Positions 1 through 8,780 of a stretch of 10,852 nucleotides of DNA are shown piece by piece. This stretch comes from an uncultured Rivibacter sp. (GTDB lineage: Bacteria > Pseudomonadota > Gammaproteobacteria > Burkholderiales > Burkholderiaceae): contig CAMLNA010000138.1 of the NCBI GenBank assembly GCA_946481025.1, positions 1-10,852 of the forward strand. Reading direction: 5' to 3'. Made by a program: the position numbers and the translations under genes. Numbering within the stretch: the stretch's first letter is position 1; every line of letters begins with the position of its first letter. The notes under the pieces are model-generated. The model saw only the letters and a program-made list of their open reading frames with translations. It had not been told where the DNA came from and did not search any database.

Positions 1-911
<911 letters not shown>

Positions 912-1081
912 GTTGGAGCGGATGAAAGGCGCAGTCGGCGGGCGAGACGCGATCCTACGCGAGCGGCCGCCGGTGCCCGCCGCTTCGGAGAAGTGCCTAC
1001 CCGCACGGCGTGCGCTCCGCCGCAGAATCGGCAGCAGGGGAGCCCAACAGGCCCTAGGCCTGTCAACGCCATCTGGAGCCG
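912..1081. promoter_or_regulatory. divergent intergenic region with a perfect inverted repeat
   Basis: This 170-nt gap separates recQ (leftward) and the hybrid kinase (rightward), so it should hold both promoters. I see no convincing -35/-10 pair. It contains the perfect inverted repeat ACAGGCC-CTA-GGCCTGT at 1047-1063, ending 18 nt before the kinase start. The repeat could be an operator or a small leader hairpin. A GGAG at 1075-1078 serves the kinase gene. Confidence 0.45.
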
Positions 1082-3376
<2,295 letters not shown>

Positions 3377-3404
3377 TCCCCCCTCGTTCAATGGAGCCCG
3401 GATC

Positions 3405-3917
3405 ATGGCCTCGATCAACAAAGTCATCCTCATCGGAAACCTGGGCCGCGATCCCGAAGTGCGCTACGCGCCCAGCGGCTCGGCCATCTGCAACGTCTCG
3501 ATCGCCACCACCCGCAACTGGAAGAACCGCGACAGCGGCGAACGCCAGGAAGAAACCGAGTGGCACCGCGTGGTCTTCTACGACAAGCTGGCTGAAATTG
3601 CCGGCGAGTACCTCAAGAAGGGCCGCTCGGTGTACGTCGAAGGCCGCCTGAAGACGCGCAAGTGGCAGGACAAGGAAGGCAAGGACAACTACACCACCGA
3701 GATCATTGCCGACCAGATGCAGATGCTGGGCGGCCGTGAAGGCTTCGGCGGCGGCGACAGCGAAGGCGGTGGTGGCGGCGGCTACAGCCGCGGCGGCGAC
3801 GAAGGCGGCAGCGGCCGCAGCGAGCGCCCGGCGCAGCGTCAGGCGCCGCAGCGCCCGGCCCCGCAGCAGAAGTCGTCCACCGGCTTCGACGACATGGACG
3901 ACGACATCCCGTTTTGA
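3405..3917 (+). CDS. ssb: single-stranded DNA-binding protein
   Basis: A 170-aa SSB that coats single-stranded DNA during replication, repair and recombination and recruits partner proteins through its C-terminal tail. The OB-fold covers about residues 1-109, starting [21 protein letters not shown] and including [20 protein letters not shown] and the [16 protein letters not shown] segment. A Gly-, Gln- and Pro-rich flexible linker follows (about 110-160). The protein ends in the canonical acidic tip DDMDDDIPF. The ATG is preceded by GGAG at 3393-3396 with 8-nt spacing. Length and architecture are normal for a Burkholderiales SSB. It lies 28 nt after the hybrid kinase, but an extended -10 at the kinase stop suggests its own promoter. 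A REP-like palindromic element and an intrinsic terminator follow. Confidence 0.98.
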   Translation: MASINKVILIGNLGRDPEVRYAPSGSAICNVSIATTRNWKNRDSGERQEETEWHRVVFYDKLAEIAGEYLKKGRSVYVEGRLKTRKWQDKEGKDNYTTEIIADQMQMLGGREGFGGGDSEGGGGGGYSRGGDEGGSGRSERPAQRQAPQRPAPQQKSSTGFDDMDDDIPF

Positions 3918-3920
3918 TGT

Positions 3921-4005
3921 CGCCCACCCCCGTAGCGCCTTCGGCGCTCCCCCTCTAGGGGGCGCCGCTGGCGGACCGGCGAAGCCGGATCCGCGGCGGC
4001 CGCGG
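3921..4005. repeat. REP-like palindromic intergenic element
   Basis: Directly after the ssb stop lie several short hairpins in a row: AGCGCC-TTC-GGCGCT (3934-3948), CCCCCT-CT-AGGGGG (3949-3962), and a larger imperfect stem centred on CCGGC-GAA-GCCGG (3976-3988), flanked by CGGA/TCCG and GCCGC/GCGGC. The wording closely resembles a dispersed element I recall from many Comamonadaceae intergenic regions. Only one copy is in this window, so its repeated nature is an inference. It would be transcribed as part of the ssb 3' UTR. Confidence 0.55.
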
Positions 4006-4014
4006 GGAAACAAG

Positions 4015-4043
4015 AAGGCCAAGGGCGTGCCCTTGGCCTTTTT
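4015..4043 (+). terminator. intrinsic terminator downstream of ssb
   Basis: A perfect 12-bp inverted repeat AAGGCCAAGGGC-GT-GCCCTTGGCCTT (4015-4040; in practice an 11-bp stem with a 4-nt loop) runs into a TTTTT tract (4039-4043). This is a classic rho-independent terminator about 100 nt after the ssb stop and 37 nt before the next gene. Confidence 0.9.
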
Positions 4044-4055
4044 GTTGGCCGCTGG

Positions 4056-4072
4056 GTGTGCATGACGCACAC
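4056..4072. promoter_or_regulatory. inverted repeat just before the thioredoxin-like gene
   Basis: GTGTGC-ATGAC-GCACAC is a perfect 6-bp inverted repeat with a 5-nt spacer, ending 8 nt before the ATG at 4081. It lies in the only 37 nt between the ssb terminator and this gene, so it overlaps the expected promoter or leader. It may be an operator or a translation-affecting hairpin. Function is not shown. Confidence 0.3.
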
Positions 4073-4080
4073 TCGCGGCC

Positions 4081-4461
4081 ATGAGTCCTGTCGCTGCCCA
4101 TCCCGATGTCCTCGTGGCCTGCCTGTGTGCGGGCTGGTGCACCACCTGCGAGGCCTACCGTGCGGTGTTCGAGCAGTCGGCGCGTGAGCACCCGCAGGCG
4201 CGATTCGCCTGGATCGACATCGAGGACGAAAGCGACGCGCTCGGTGATGCGGCGCTCGACATCGAGAGCTTCCCGACGCTGCTGATCGTGCGTGACGGCG
4301 CCCCCTGCTTCTACGGCACGGTGCTGCCGCACGGCGCCACGGTGTCGCGGCTGGTCGAGGCCGCGCGGGAGGCCGGCGAGCTGCCCGCCTTGAGCCGCGA
4401 CGAACTCGACGCGTGGGCGCTGGCCGCGAGCGTCGGGGCCCTTTCGCGGCGGCCCGAATGA
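4081..4461 (+). CDS. thioredoxin-fold protein with CTTC active site
   Basis: A 126-aa thioredoxin-family protein, presumably a cytoplasmic thiol-disulfide oxidoreductase, since there is no signal peptide. The fold markers are the strand VLVACLCAGWCTTCEAYR with the CXXC at Cys20-Cys23, a second strand FAWIDIEDE, and the cis-proline loop SFPTLLIVRDG with Pro65. The active-site dipeptide is Thr-Thr in place of the Gly-Pro of thioredoxin, which should alter redox potential and partner choice. Two further cysteines (Cys14, Cys16) sit just before the active site on the same strand. After about residue 105 the tail is not part of the core fold. No Shine-Dalgarno is visible, and the gene begins right after the ssb terminator. 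It could be a specialised thioredoxin or a reductase for one client. The substrate cannot be told. Confidence 0.85.
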   Translation: MSPVAAHPDVLVACLCAGWCTTCEAYRAVFEQSAREHPQARFAWIDIEDESDALGDAALDIESFPTLLIVRDGAPCFYGTVLPHGATVSRLVEAAREAGELPALSRDELDAWALAASVGALSRRPE

Positions 4462-4648
4462 AACCAGCGGCAACTGCCGTGCACCGACGCTGCGCCGTTC
4501 ACCGCCGGTTGCATCGGCAATCGCACAGCAGCACTTGTTGAGCGCGCGTCGGCGCAAGCCGACAACGCGACGCGCACCGTCCCGACAGCTTCGCAGGCAC
4601 GCGCGCCGTACGGTGAGGCACCCCCTTCACTTCCGTTCAGGTGCCACC
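4462..4648. other. structured intergenic region upstream of the DUF4397 gene
   Basis: A 187-nt gap with no gene seen. It holds a small hairpin CGGCA-AC-TGCCG (4468-4479) just after the thioredoxin-like stop, without a T-tract. It also holds GTCGGC-GCAA-GCCGAC (4548-4563), a perfect 6-bp stem closed by a GNRA tetraloop that can be extended by CGCG pairs past a bulge. I could not identify a convincing promoter. Confidence 0.35.
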
Positions 4649-5422
4649 ATGAAGTTGTTCAGACTGCTTGCACTGCTGCTGGCTTCGGCCTCGCTGGTTA
4701 CTGCCTGCGGAGGCAACGACGACGATGCGGACGACCGGCTCGACATCGCCGATCCGAAGGTTCGGTTCGTGCACGCCATTCCTGCCGGCCCCAACGTCTC
4801 GCTCTACCGCAACGACGTCAAGCAGGCCGACGCCACCAACGTGGGCTACAAGTTCGCCTCGAAGTATTTCGACGTCGACAACGGCGCGGCCGACTGGAAG
4901 GTCAAGCTCGAGAGTGCCGACGTCACCTTGAGCAACACCAACTTCGACGCCCACCACGGCAACAAGTACACGCTGATCGCGCTGCCCGGCCAGACGGCTG
5001 CCGACGCGCTGCTGATCGACGACCCCTACAACAAGGGCCTGGTGAGCGACAAGGCCCGGGTGCGCGTGGTCAATGCTTCGTTCAATGCGCAGAACGTCGA
5101 CATCTACCTGACCCAGCCGCAGGTCGACATCAACACCGTCGCGCCCACCATGAGCGCCGTCGGCTACAAGACGGCCAGCCCGGCATCGGGCAACGACTCG
5201 GTCGAGCTCGAAGGCGGCGTGTACCAGCTGCGCGTCACGACGGCCGGCACGAAGACGGTGATCTTCAACGTGGCGAGCGTCAACCTCGAAGACAACGCCG
5301 ACTGGCTGCTGCTCACCATCCCGTCCGGCGGCATCGGTGCCGTCACGCCCAACGACATCCGGGTGCTGGTGGCCAAGTCCGACGATTCGGCGCAGACGAC
5401 GCTGGAGCTCGTGTCGCAATAA
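4649..5422 (+). CDS. DUF4397 domain lipoprotein
   Basis: A 257-aa predicted lipoprotein. The N-terminus MKLFRLLALLLASASLVTAC is a signal peptide with lipobox VTAC, so Cys20 would be lipidated. The acidic residues after Cys20 (GGNDDDADDRLD) do not place an Asp at +2. Two beta-rich DUF4397-type repeats follow, from about Lys37 (KVRFVHAIPAGPNVSLYRND) and from about Lys135 (ARVRVVNASFNAQNVDIYL), matching the family pattern of paired Ig-like modules that start with a V-R-V-x-H/N-A strand. DUF4397 proteins are cell-surface or periplasmic proteins of unknown function. The start is the ATG at 4649 because it begins the signal peptide, with a weak AGGT 6-7 nt upstream. The L,D-transpeptidase gene follows after 76 nt with no terminator between, so they may be co-transcribed. 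Confidence 0.88.
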   Translation: MKLFRLLALLLASASLVTACGGNDDDADDRLDIADPKVRFVHAIPAGPNVSLYRNDVKQADATNVGYKFASKYFDVDNGAADWKVKLESADVTLSNTNFDAHHGNKYTLIALPGQTAADALLIDDPYNKGLVSDKARVRVVNASFNAQNVDIYLTQPQVDINTVAPTMSAVGYKTASPASGNDSVELEGGVYQLRVTTAGTKTVIFNVASVNLEDNADWLLLTIPSGGIGAVTPNDIRVLVAKSDDSAQTTLELVSQ

Positions 5423-5498
5423 GGCGTCGGGCATCCTGCTTGCCGGCCATGACCAGGGGCGGCGCCGCTGCGTGCCCGCCCTTCGTCACGGAGGCCAC

Positions 5499-6260
5499 AT
5501 GAAGAAACTCGAGGAGACCATTGCCATCCAGCCGCCGCGCCGCCGGACCCTGGTGCTCTGCGCCGGGGCGGCCGCGGTCGCGGTGCTCGCCGGCGGCTGC
5601 GGCCCGCTGGACCGGCCGCAGGCGCCGGCGGCGGCACAGGCGGGCAAGCGGCTCGCCGCCTTCGGCGCCGAGCAGCCGCCCGGCGACGTCCGCCACATTG
5701 CCGACTGGGTGGCCGATTCGCGCGACAACCAGGCGCTGCCGTTTGCCATCCTCGACAAGGTCAACGCCAAGGTCTACGTGTTCGATGCCAACGCGCAGCT
5801 GCGCGGGGCCTCGGCCGTGCTGCTGGGCACGGCCCCGGGCGACCACACCGTGCCGGGCATCGGCGAGCGCAAGATGTCCGACATCCGCCCGCACGAGCGC
5901 ACCACGCCGGCCGGGCGTTTCGTGGCCGAGCCGGGCCGCAACCTGCAGGGCGAGGACATCGTCTGGGTCGACTACGACGCGGCCGTCTCGATGCACCGCG
6001 TGCGCGCCAACAAGCCCGAGGAGCGCCGGCTCGAGCGGCTCGCCTCGCCCACGCCCGACGACAACCGCATCTCCTACGGCTGCATCAACGTGCCGGTGCG
6101 GTTCTTCGATGAAGTGGTGAGTCCCTCGTTCCGCCGGCGCGGCGTCGTCTACGTGCTGCCCGAGACGCGGCCGGTGCGCTCGGTGTTCCGCTCCTACGAC
6201 GTGGCGCTGCGCAAGCCCGCTGCCGTGCAGACGGCGAGCGCCCAGGCCGCCGCCCGCTGA
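5499..6260 (+). CDS. L,D-transpeptidase (YkuD-like) lipoprotein, SYGC variant
   Basis: A 253-aa envelope protein with the core of an L,D-transpeptidase, the enzymes that make 3-3 crosslinks in peptidoglycan or attach proteins to it. The N-terminus has an RRR cluster (14-16), a hydrophobic stretch and lipobox LAGGC (Cys34), so it is a predicted lipoprotein. The RRRTLVL stretch is weakly Tat-like. Family signs are IADWVADSRDNQALPFAILD, KVYVFDANAQL, the TPAGRF substrate-loop motif (136-141), His166 (SMHRV) and ISYGCINVP with catalytic Cys195 and Asn197. The usual His two residues before the Cys in (S/T)HGC is Tyr193 here. I recall this SYGC form from other proteobacterial members, so it may still be active, but this needs an alignment. 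GGAGG at 5490-5494 supports the ATG at 5499. It ends just before a bidirectional terminator. Confidence 0.88.
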   Translation: MKKLEETIAIQPPRRRTLVLCAGAAAVAVLAGGCGPLDRPQAPAAAQAGKRLAAFGAEQPPGDVRHIADWVADSRDNQALPFAILDKVNAKVYVFDANAQLRGASAVLLGTAPGDHTVPGIGERKMSDIRPHERTTPAGRFVAEPGRNLQGEDIVWVDYDAAVSMHRVRANKPEERRLERLASPTPDDNRISYGCINVPVRFFDEVVSPSFRRRGVVYVLPETRPVRSVFRSYDVALRKPAAVQTASAQAAAR

Positions 6261-6276
6261 CTCCCGTAGATGCAGT

Positions 6277-6309
6277 AAAAAGGCCGGCCCCCGGGCCGGC
6301 CTTTCCTTT
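6277..6309. terminator. bidirectional intrinsic terminator
   Basis: A perfect 12-bp inverted repeat AAAGGCCGGCCC-CC-GGGCCGGCCTTT (6279-6304) has an A-run on its left (6277-6281) and TTTCCTTT on its right. It lies between the end of the L,D-transpeptidase gene and the end of the convergent Ser/Thr-rich protein gene, and can terminate transcription from both sides. Confidence 0.88.
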
Positions 6310-6327
6310 GCGGGGAACGGCTCGGTA

Positions 6328-6645
6328 TCAGTTGCGGTCGCTGCGGGGAGCGCGCGCCGTGCCCAGGGTGCTGGAGCTGGTGGACGGGTCCGTCGTGGCG
6401 CTCGGTGCCGTGGTCGTGCCGCTGCCTTGCATCGTGCTGCTGTCGGTCGTGCTCGGCGACGTGGTCGTCGAGTCCTGCGTGGTGGTGCCAGACGATGGCG
6501 CGGTGGTGCTGCCGCCCTGGGGCTGTTGCGCGGCCGGGTCGGTGGTGCCCGAAGGCTGCGTGGTGCTGGTCTGCGCATACGCGATGCCGATGGCGGCGGC
6601 CAACGAAACGATCGCGACGCCGAGGCCGGTGGTGTACTTGCTCAT
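6328..6645 (-). CDS. small secreted Ser/Thr-rich protein, unknown function
   Basis: A 105-aa protein that I cannot assign to a named family. The N-terminus MSKYTTGLGVAIVSLAAAIGIAYA is a Sec signal peptide with an AYA|Q cleavage site after residue 24. The mature 81 residues are almost wholly Ser, Thr, Pro, Gln, Gly and Asp (for example GTTTQDSTTTSPSTTDSS), so the protein should be disordered in the periplasm or outside the cell. Only the tail (GTARAPRSDRN) is basic. The start at 6645 is chosen because AGGAGA lies 6 nt upstream (plus-strand 6652-6657) and the signal peptide begins there. An in-frame ATG 17 codons earlier lacks such a site. It is convergent with the L,D-transpeptidase and divergent from the YciI gene. 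Low-complexity proteins of this kind are common in Burkholderiales genomes. Confidence 0.75.
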   Translation of the reverse strand: MSKYTTGLGVAIVSLAAAIGIAYAQTSTTQPSGTTDPAAQQPQGGSTTAPSSGTTTQDSTTTSPSTTDSSTMQGSGTTTAPSATTDPSTSSSTLGTARAPRSDRN

Positions 6646-6825
6646 GAGGGGTCTCCTGTAGCGGTGTGAAAAGGACTTGCTCTTGTGCAGAGCCACAACA
6701 ACTGCCCGGGCGAGCGGCGAACCCGACGCCTGGCATCAGGTGTCGGCAACGCCTGTGCCCGCGTTCCGCCGCTGTCGCCGGGGGGCGACGCAGGGTTATC
6801 ACCGAGCCCGCAAGCCCCCGGTCCG

Positions 6826-6852
6826 TGTCGATCCGGGCCGGCGTCGTTCGTC
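6826..6852 (+). promoter_or_regulatory. candidate ECF42-type promoter of the YciI/sigma operon
   Basis: TGTCGA (6826-6831), a 17-nt spacer and CGTC (6849-6852) match the form of ECF sigma promoters. As I recall, TGTCGA is the -35 motif reported for ECF42 sigma factors, with a CG-rich -10. The site is 37 nt upstream of the YciI start and in the right orientation, so the sigma factor encoded two genes on probably drives its own operon. The match is by eye and untested. Confidence 0.5.
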
Positions 6853-6889
6853 GTGCGAATGAACATGAACACCACCACAGGAGCACGCG

Positions 6890-7306
6890 ATGCGATTCAT
6901 GATGCTGATGATCCCCAGGGGCTACGAAACCGCGGCGCCGGGCACCGTCCCGGAAGACACGCAGGCGGTCGCGGCGATGATGAAGTACAACGAGGCGCTC
7001 CAGCGCGCCGGCGTGCTGATCGCCTGCGACGGGCTGCATCCGCCGTCGATGGGCGCGCGGGTATCGTTCGAGGGCGGCAGGCCCAGGGTCACCGACGGGC
7101 CGTTTGCCGAAGCGAAGGAAGTATTGGGAGGCTACTGGATGATCGATGTGAGATCTCGTGACGAAGCCATCGAGTGGGCCCGGCGCTGCCCCGGCGCCGA
7201 CAACGAGGTGATCGAGGTGCGCCAGGTGCAGGAGATGGCGGACTACCCCCAGGACGTGCAGCAGGTCGCCGAAGGTTTTGCCGACATGCAGAACCGGCGC
7301 CGGTGA
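6890..7306 (+). CDS. YciI/DGPF-domain protein, partner of ECF42 sigma factor
   Basis: A 138-aa small cytoplasmic protein of the YCII (DGPF) family. It starts MRFMMLMIPRGYE, and the family signature DGPFAEAKEVLGGYW begins at Asp69 and is followed by the IDVRSRDEAIEWARRCP helix. Members have a ferredoxin-like alpha/beta fold. Some have been suggested to have enzymatic roles, but the function of the sigma-linked group is not settled. Genes of this type sit next to ECF42 sigma factors across many bacteria, as here. The ATG at 6890 is preceded by AGGAG (6879-6883) at 6-nt spacing. The sigma gene begins 3 nt after its stop, so the two are translationally close and form an operon, probably driven from the TGTCGA-N17-CGTC site upstream. 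Confidence 0.92.
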   Translation: MRFMMLMIPRGYETAAPGTVPEDTQAVAAMMKYNEALQRAGVLIACDGLHPPSMGARVSFEGGRPRVTDGPFAEAKEVLGGYWMIDVRSRDEAIEWARRCPGADNEVIEVRQVQEMADYPQDVQQVAEGFADMQNRRR

Positions 7307-7309
7307 ACC

Positions 7310-8605
7310 GTGACGGCAGCGACGACTCCTCCTGACGGCACCCATCGTGCGATCGACGCGGTCTGGCGCATCGAGTCGGCCAAGATCATTGCGTCGGTGG
7401 CGCGCATGGTGCGCGACGTGGGCGTGGCCGAAGAGCTGGCGCAGGACGCGCTGGTCACCGCGCTGGAGCAATGGCCCCGCAAGGGCGTGCCCGACAACCC
7501 GGGTGCCTGGCTCATGACCACCGCCAAGCGCCGCGCCATCGACCACCTGCGCCACCACAAGCTGGCCGACGCCAAGCACGAGGAAATCGGCTACGAGATC
7601 GAAACGCTGGGGACCGCCGTGACACCCGACTTCAGCGACAGCCTCGATGACGACATCGGCGACGACCTGCTGCGCCTCGTGTTCACCTCGTGCCACCCGG
7701 TGCTGTCGACCGAGGCGCGCGTGGCGCTCACCCTGCGGCTGCTGGGCGGCCTCACCACCGACGAGATCGCTCGCGCCTTCCTGGTGCCCGAGTCCACCAT
7801 CGCGCAGCGCATCGTGCGCGCCAAGCGCACGCTGTCGGAAGCGCGTGTGCCCTTCGAGGTGCCGCGCAAGGAAGAACTGGCCGAGCGGCTGGCCTCGGTG
7901 CTGGCGGTGATCTACCTCATCTTCAACGAGGGGTATTCCGCCACCGCGGGCGACCACTGGATGCGTCCGGCGCTCTGCGAAGACGCGCTGCGGCTGGGCC
8001 GCATCGTCGCCGAGCTGATGCCCGGGGAGCCGGAGGTGCACGGGCTGGTGGCGCTGATGGAGATCCAGGCCTCGCGCTCGGCGGCGCGCACCGGCCCGGG
8101 CGGCGAGCCCGTGCTGCTGCTGGAGCAGAACCGCGCGCGCTGGGACCAGCTGCTGATCCGGCGCGGGCTGGCCGCGCTGGAGCGCGCCGAAGCATTGGGC
8201 GGCGCCTATGGGCCCTATGCGCTGCAGGCTGCCATCGCGGCCTGCCACGCACGCGCCCGCGCGGCCGAGGAAACCGACTGGGGTCGCATTGCCGCGCTGT
8301 ACGACGCGCTCGCGCAGCTGACGCCCTCGCCGGTGATCGAGCTCAACCGCGCGGTGGCGCTGGGCATGGCCTTCGGACCGGCCGAGGCGCTCCAGGTGGT
8401 GGACCGGCTGCGGGACGAGCCTTCGCTCAAGAACTACCACCTCCTGCCCAGCGTGCGGGGCGACCTGCTGTTCAAGCTCGGCCGCTACGACGAGGCAGGC
8501 CAGGAGTTCAAGCGCGCGGCCGGGCTCACGCGCAACCTGCGCGAGCGTGAATTGCTGCTCGCGCGTGCCGCCTCGTGCTCGCGTGGCGGCGCGGCGCTGC
8601 AATAG
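7310..8605 (+). CDS. ECF42-type RNA polymerase sigma factor with C-terminal TPR-like extension (DUF6596)
   Basis: A 431-aa extracytoplasmic-function-type sigma factor. Sigma region 2 covers about 13-85 (RIESAKIIASVARMVRDVGVAEELAQDALVTALEQW, then GAWLMTTAKRRAIDHLRHHK). Region 4 covers about 120-185, with HTH LTTDEIARAFLVPESTIAQRIVRAKR. The next about 240 residues are an all-helical extension (DUF6596 / TPR-like) that opens with the conserved YLIFNEGYSAT linker (FNEGY at 205-209). Ordinary ECF sigmas are about 180 aa. This long form with a neighbouring DGPF gene defines the ECF42 group, in which the extension replaces a separate anti-sigma factor as the likely control element. No anti-sigma gene is present here. 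The GTG start is 3 nt after the YciI stop with no Shine-Dalgarno of its own, so translational coupling is likely. Confidence 0.95.
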   Translation: MTAATTPPDGTHRAIDAVWRIESAKIIASVARMVRDVGVAEELAQDALVTALEQWPRKGVPDNPGAWLMTTAKRRAIDHLRHHKLADAKHEEIGYEIETLGTAVTPDFSDSLDDDIGDDLLRLVFTSCHPVLSTEARVALTLRLLGGLTTDEIARAFLVPESTIAQRIVRAKRTLSEARVPFEVPRKEELAERLASVLAVIYLIFNEGYSATAGDHWMRPALCEDALRLGRIVAELMPGEPEVHGLVALMEIQASRSAARTGPGGEPVLLLEQNRARWDQLLIRRGLAALERAEALGGAYGPYALQAAIAACHARARAAEETDWGRIAALYDALAQLTPSPVIELNRAVALGMAFGPAEALQVVDRLRDEPSLKNYHLLPSVRGDLLFKLGRYDEAGQEFKRAAGLTRNLRERELLLARAASCSRGGAALQ

Positions 8606-8780
8606 CGCAAAGGTGTTCGCGGTGCGTGAAAAGCCACCGCATCGGCAGGGGCTGTGGCCGCATCGCAACCCCGCGACGTGACTTGAGTCATGCCAGCCGG
8701 CGCGGCCCGCCGGACGGGCTTGAGAAAACCCCGGCGCGGGCGCATTCTTCCTCCCAGTTGCACAAGCAGTCGGAGGTGCC
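8606..8780. promoter_or_regulatory. intergenic region with candidate promoter and SD-pairing leader
   Basis: A 175-nt gap. A weak hairpin GCGGTG-N10-CACCGC (8619-8640) without a T-tract may help end the sigma transcript. TGACT-TG-AGTCA (8679-8690) is a short perfect inverted repeat. TTGAGA (8720-8725), 17 nt and CATTCT (8743-8748) form a plausible sigma-70 promoter; read as CTTGAGA...GCATTC it is also faintly like a heat-shock promoter. In the leader, CCTCC (8750-8754) can pair with the Shine-Dalgarno GGAGG (8772-8776). Confidence 0.4.

Noticed and set aside
5535..5560. Tat export signal in the L,D-transpeptidase
   Set aside because: RRRTLVL is close to a twin-arginine motif, but the lipobox and the ordinary n-region charge fit Sec lipoprotein export just as well.
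8719..8747. Heat-shock sigma-32 promoter upstream of the 8781 gene
   Set aside because: CTTGAGA fits the -35, but the -10 (GCATTC) lacks the CCCC run, so a sigma-70 reading is at least as good.
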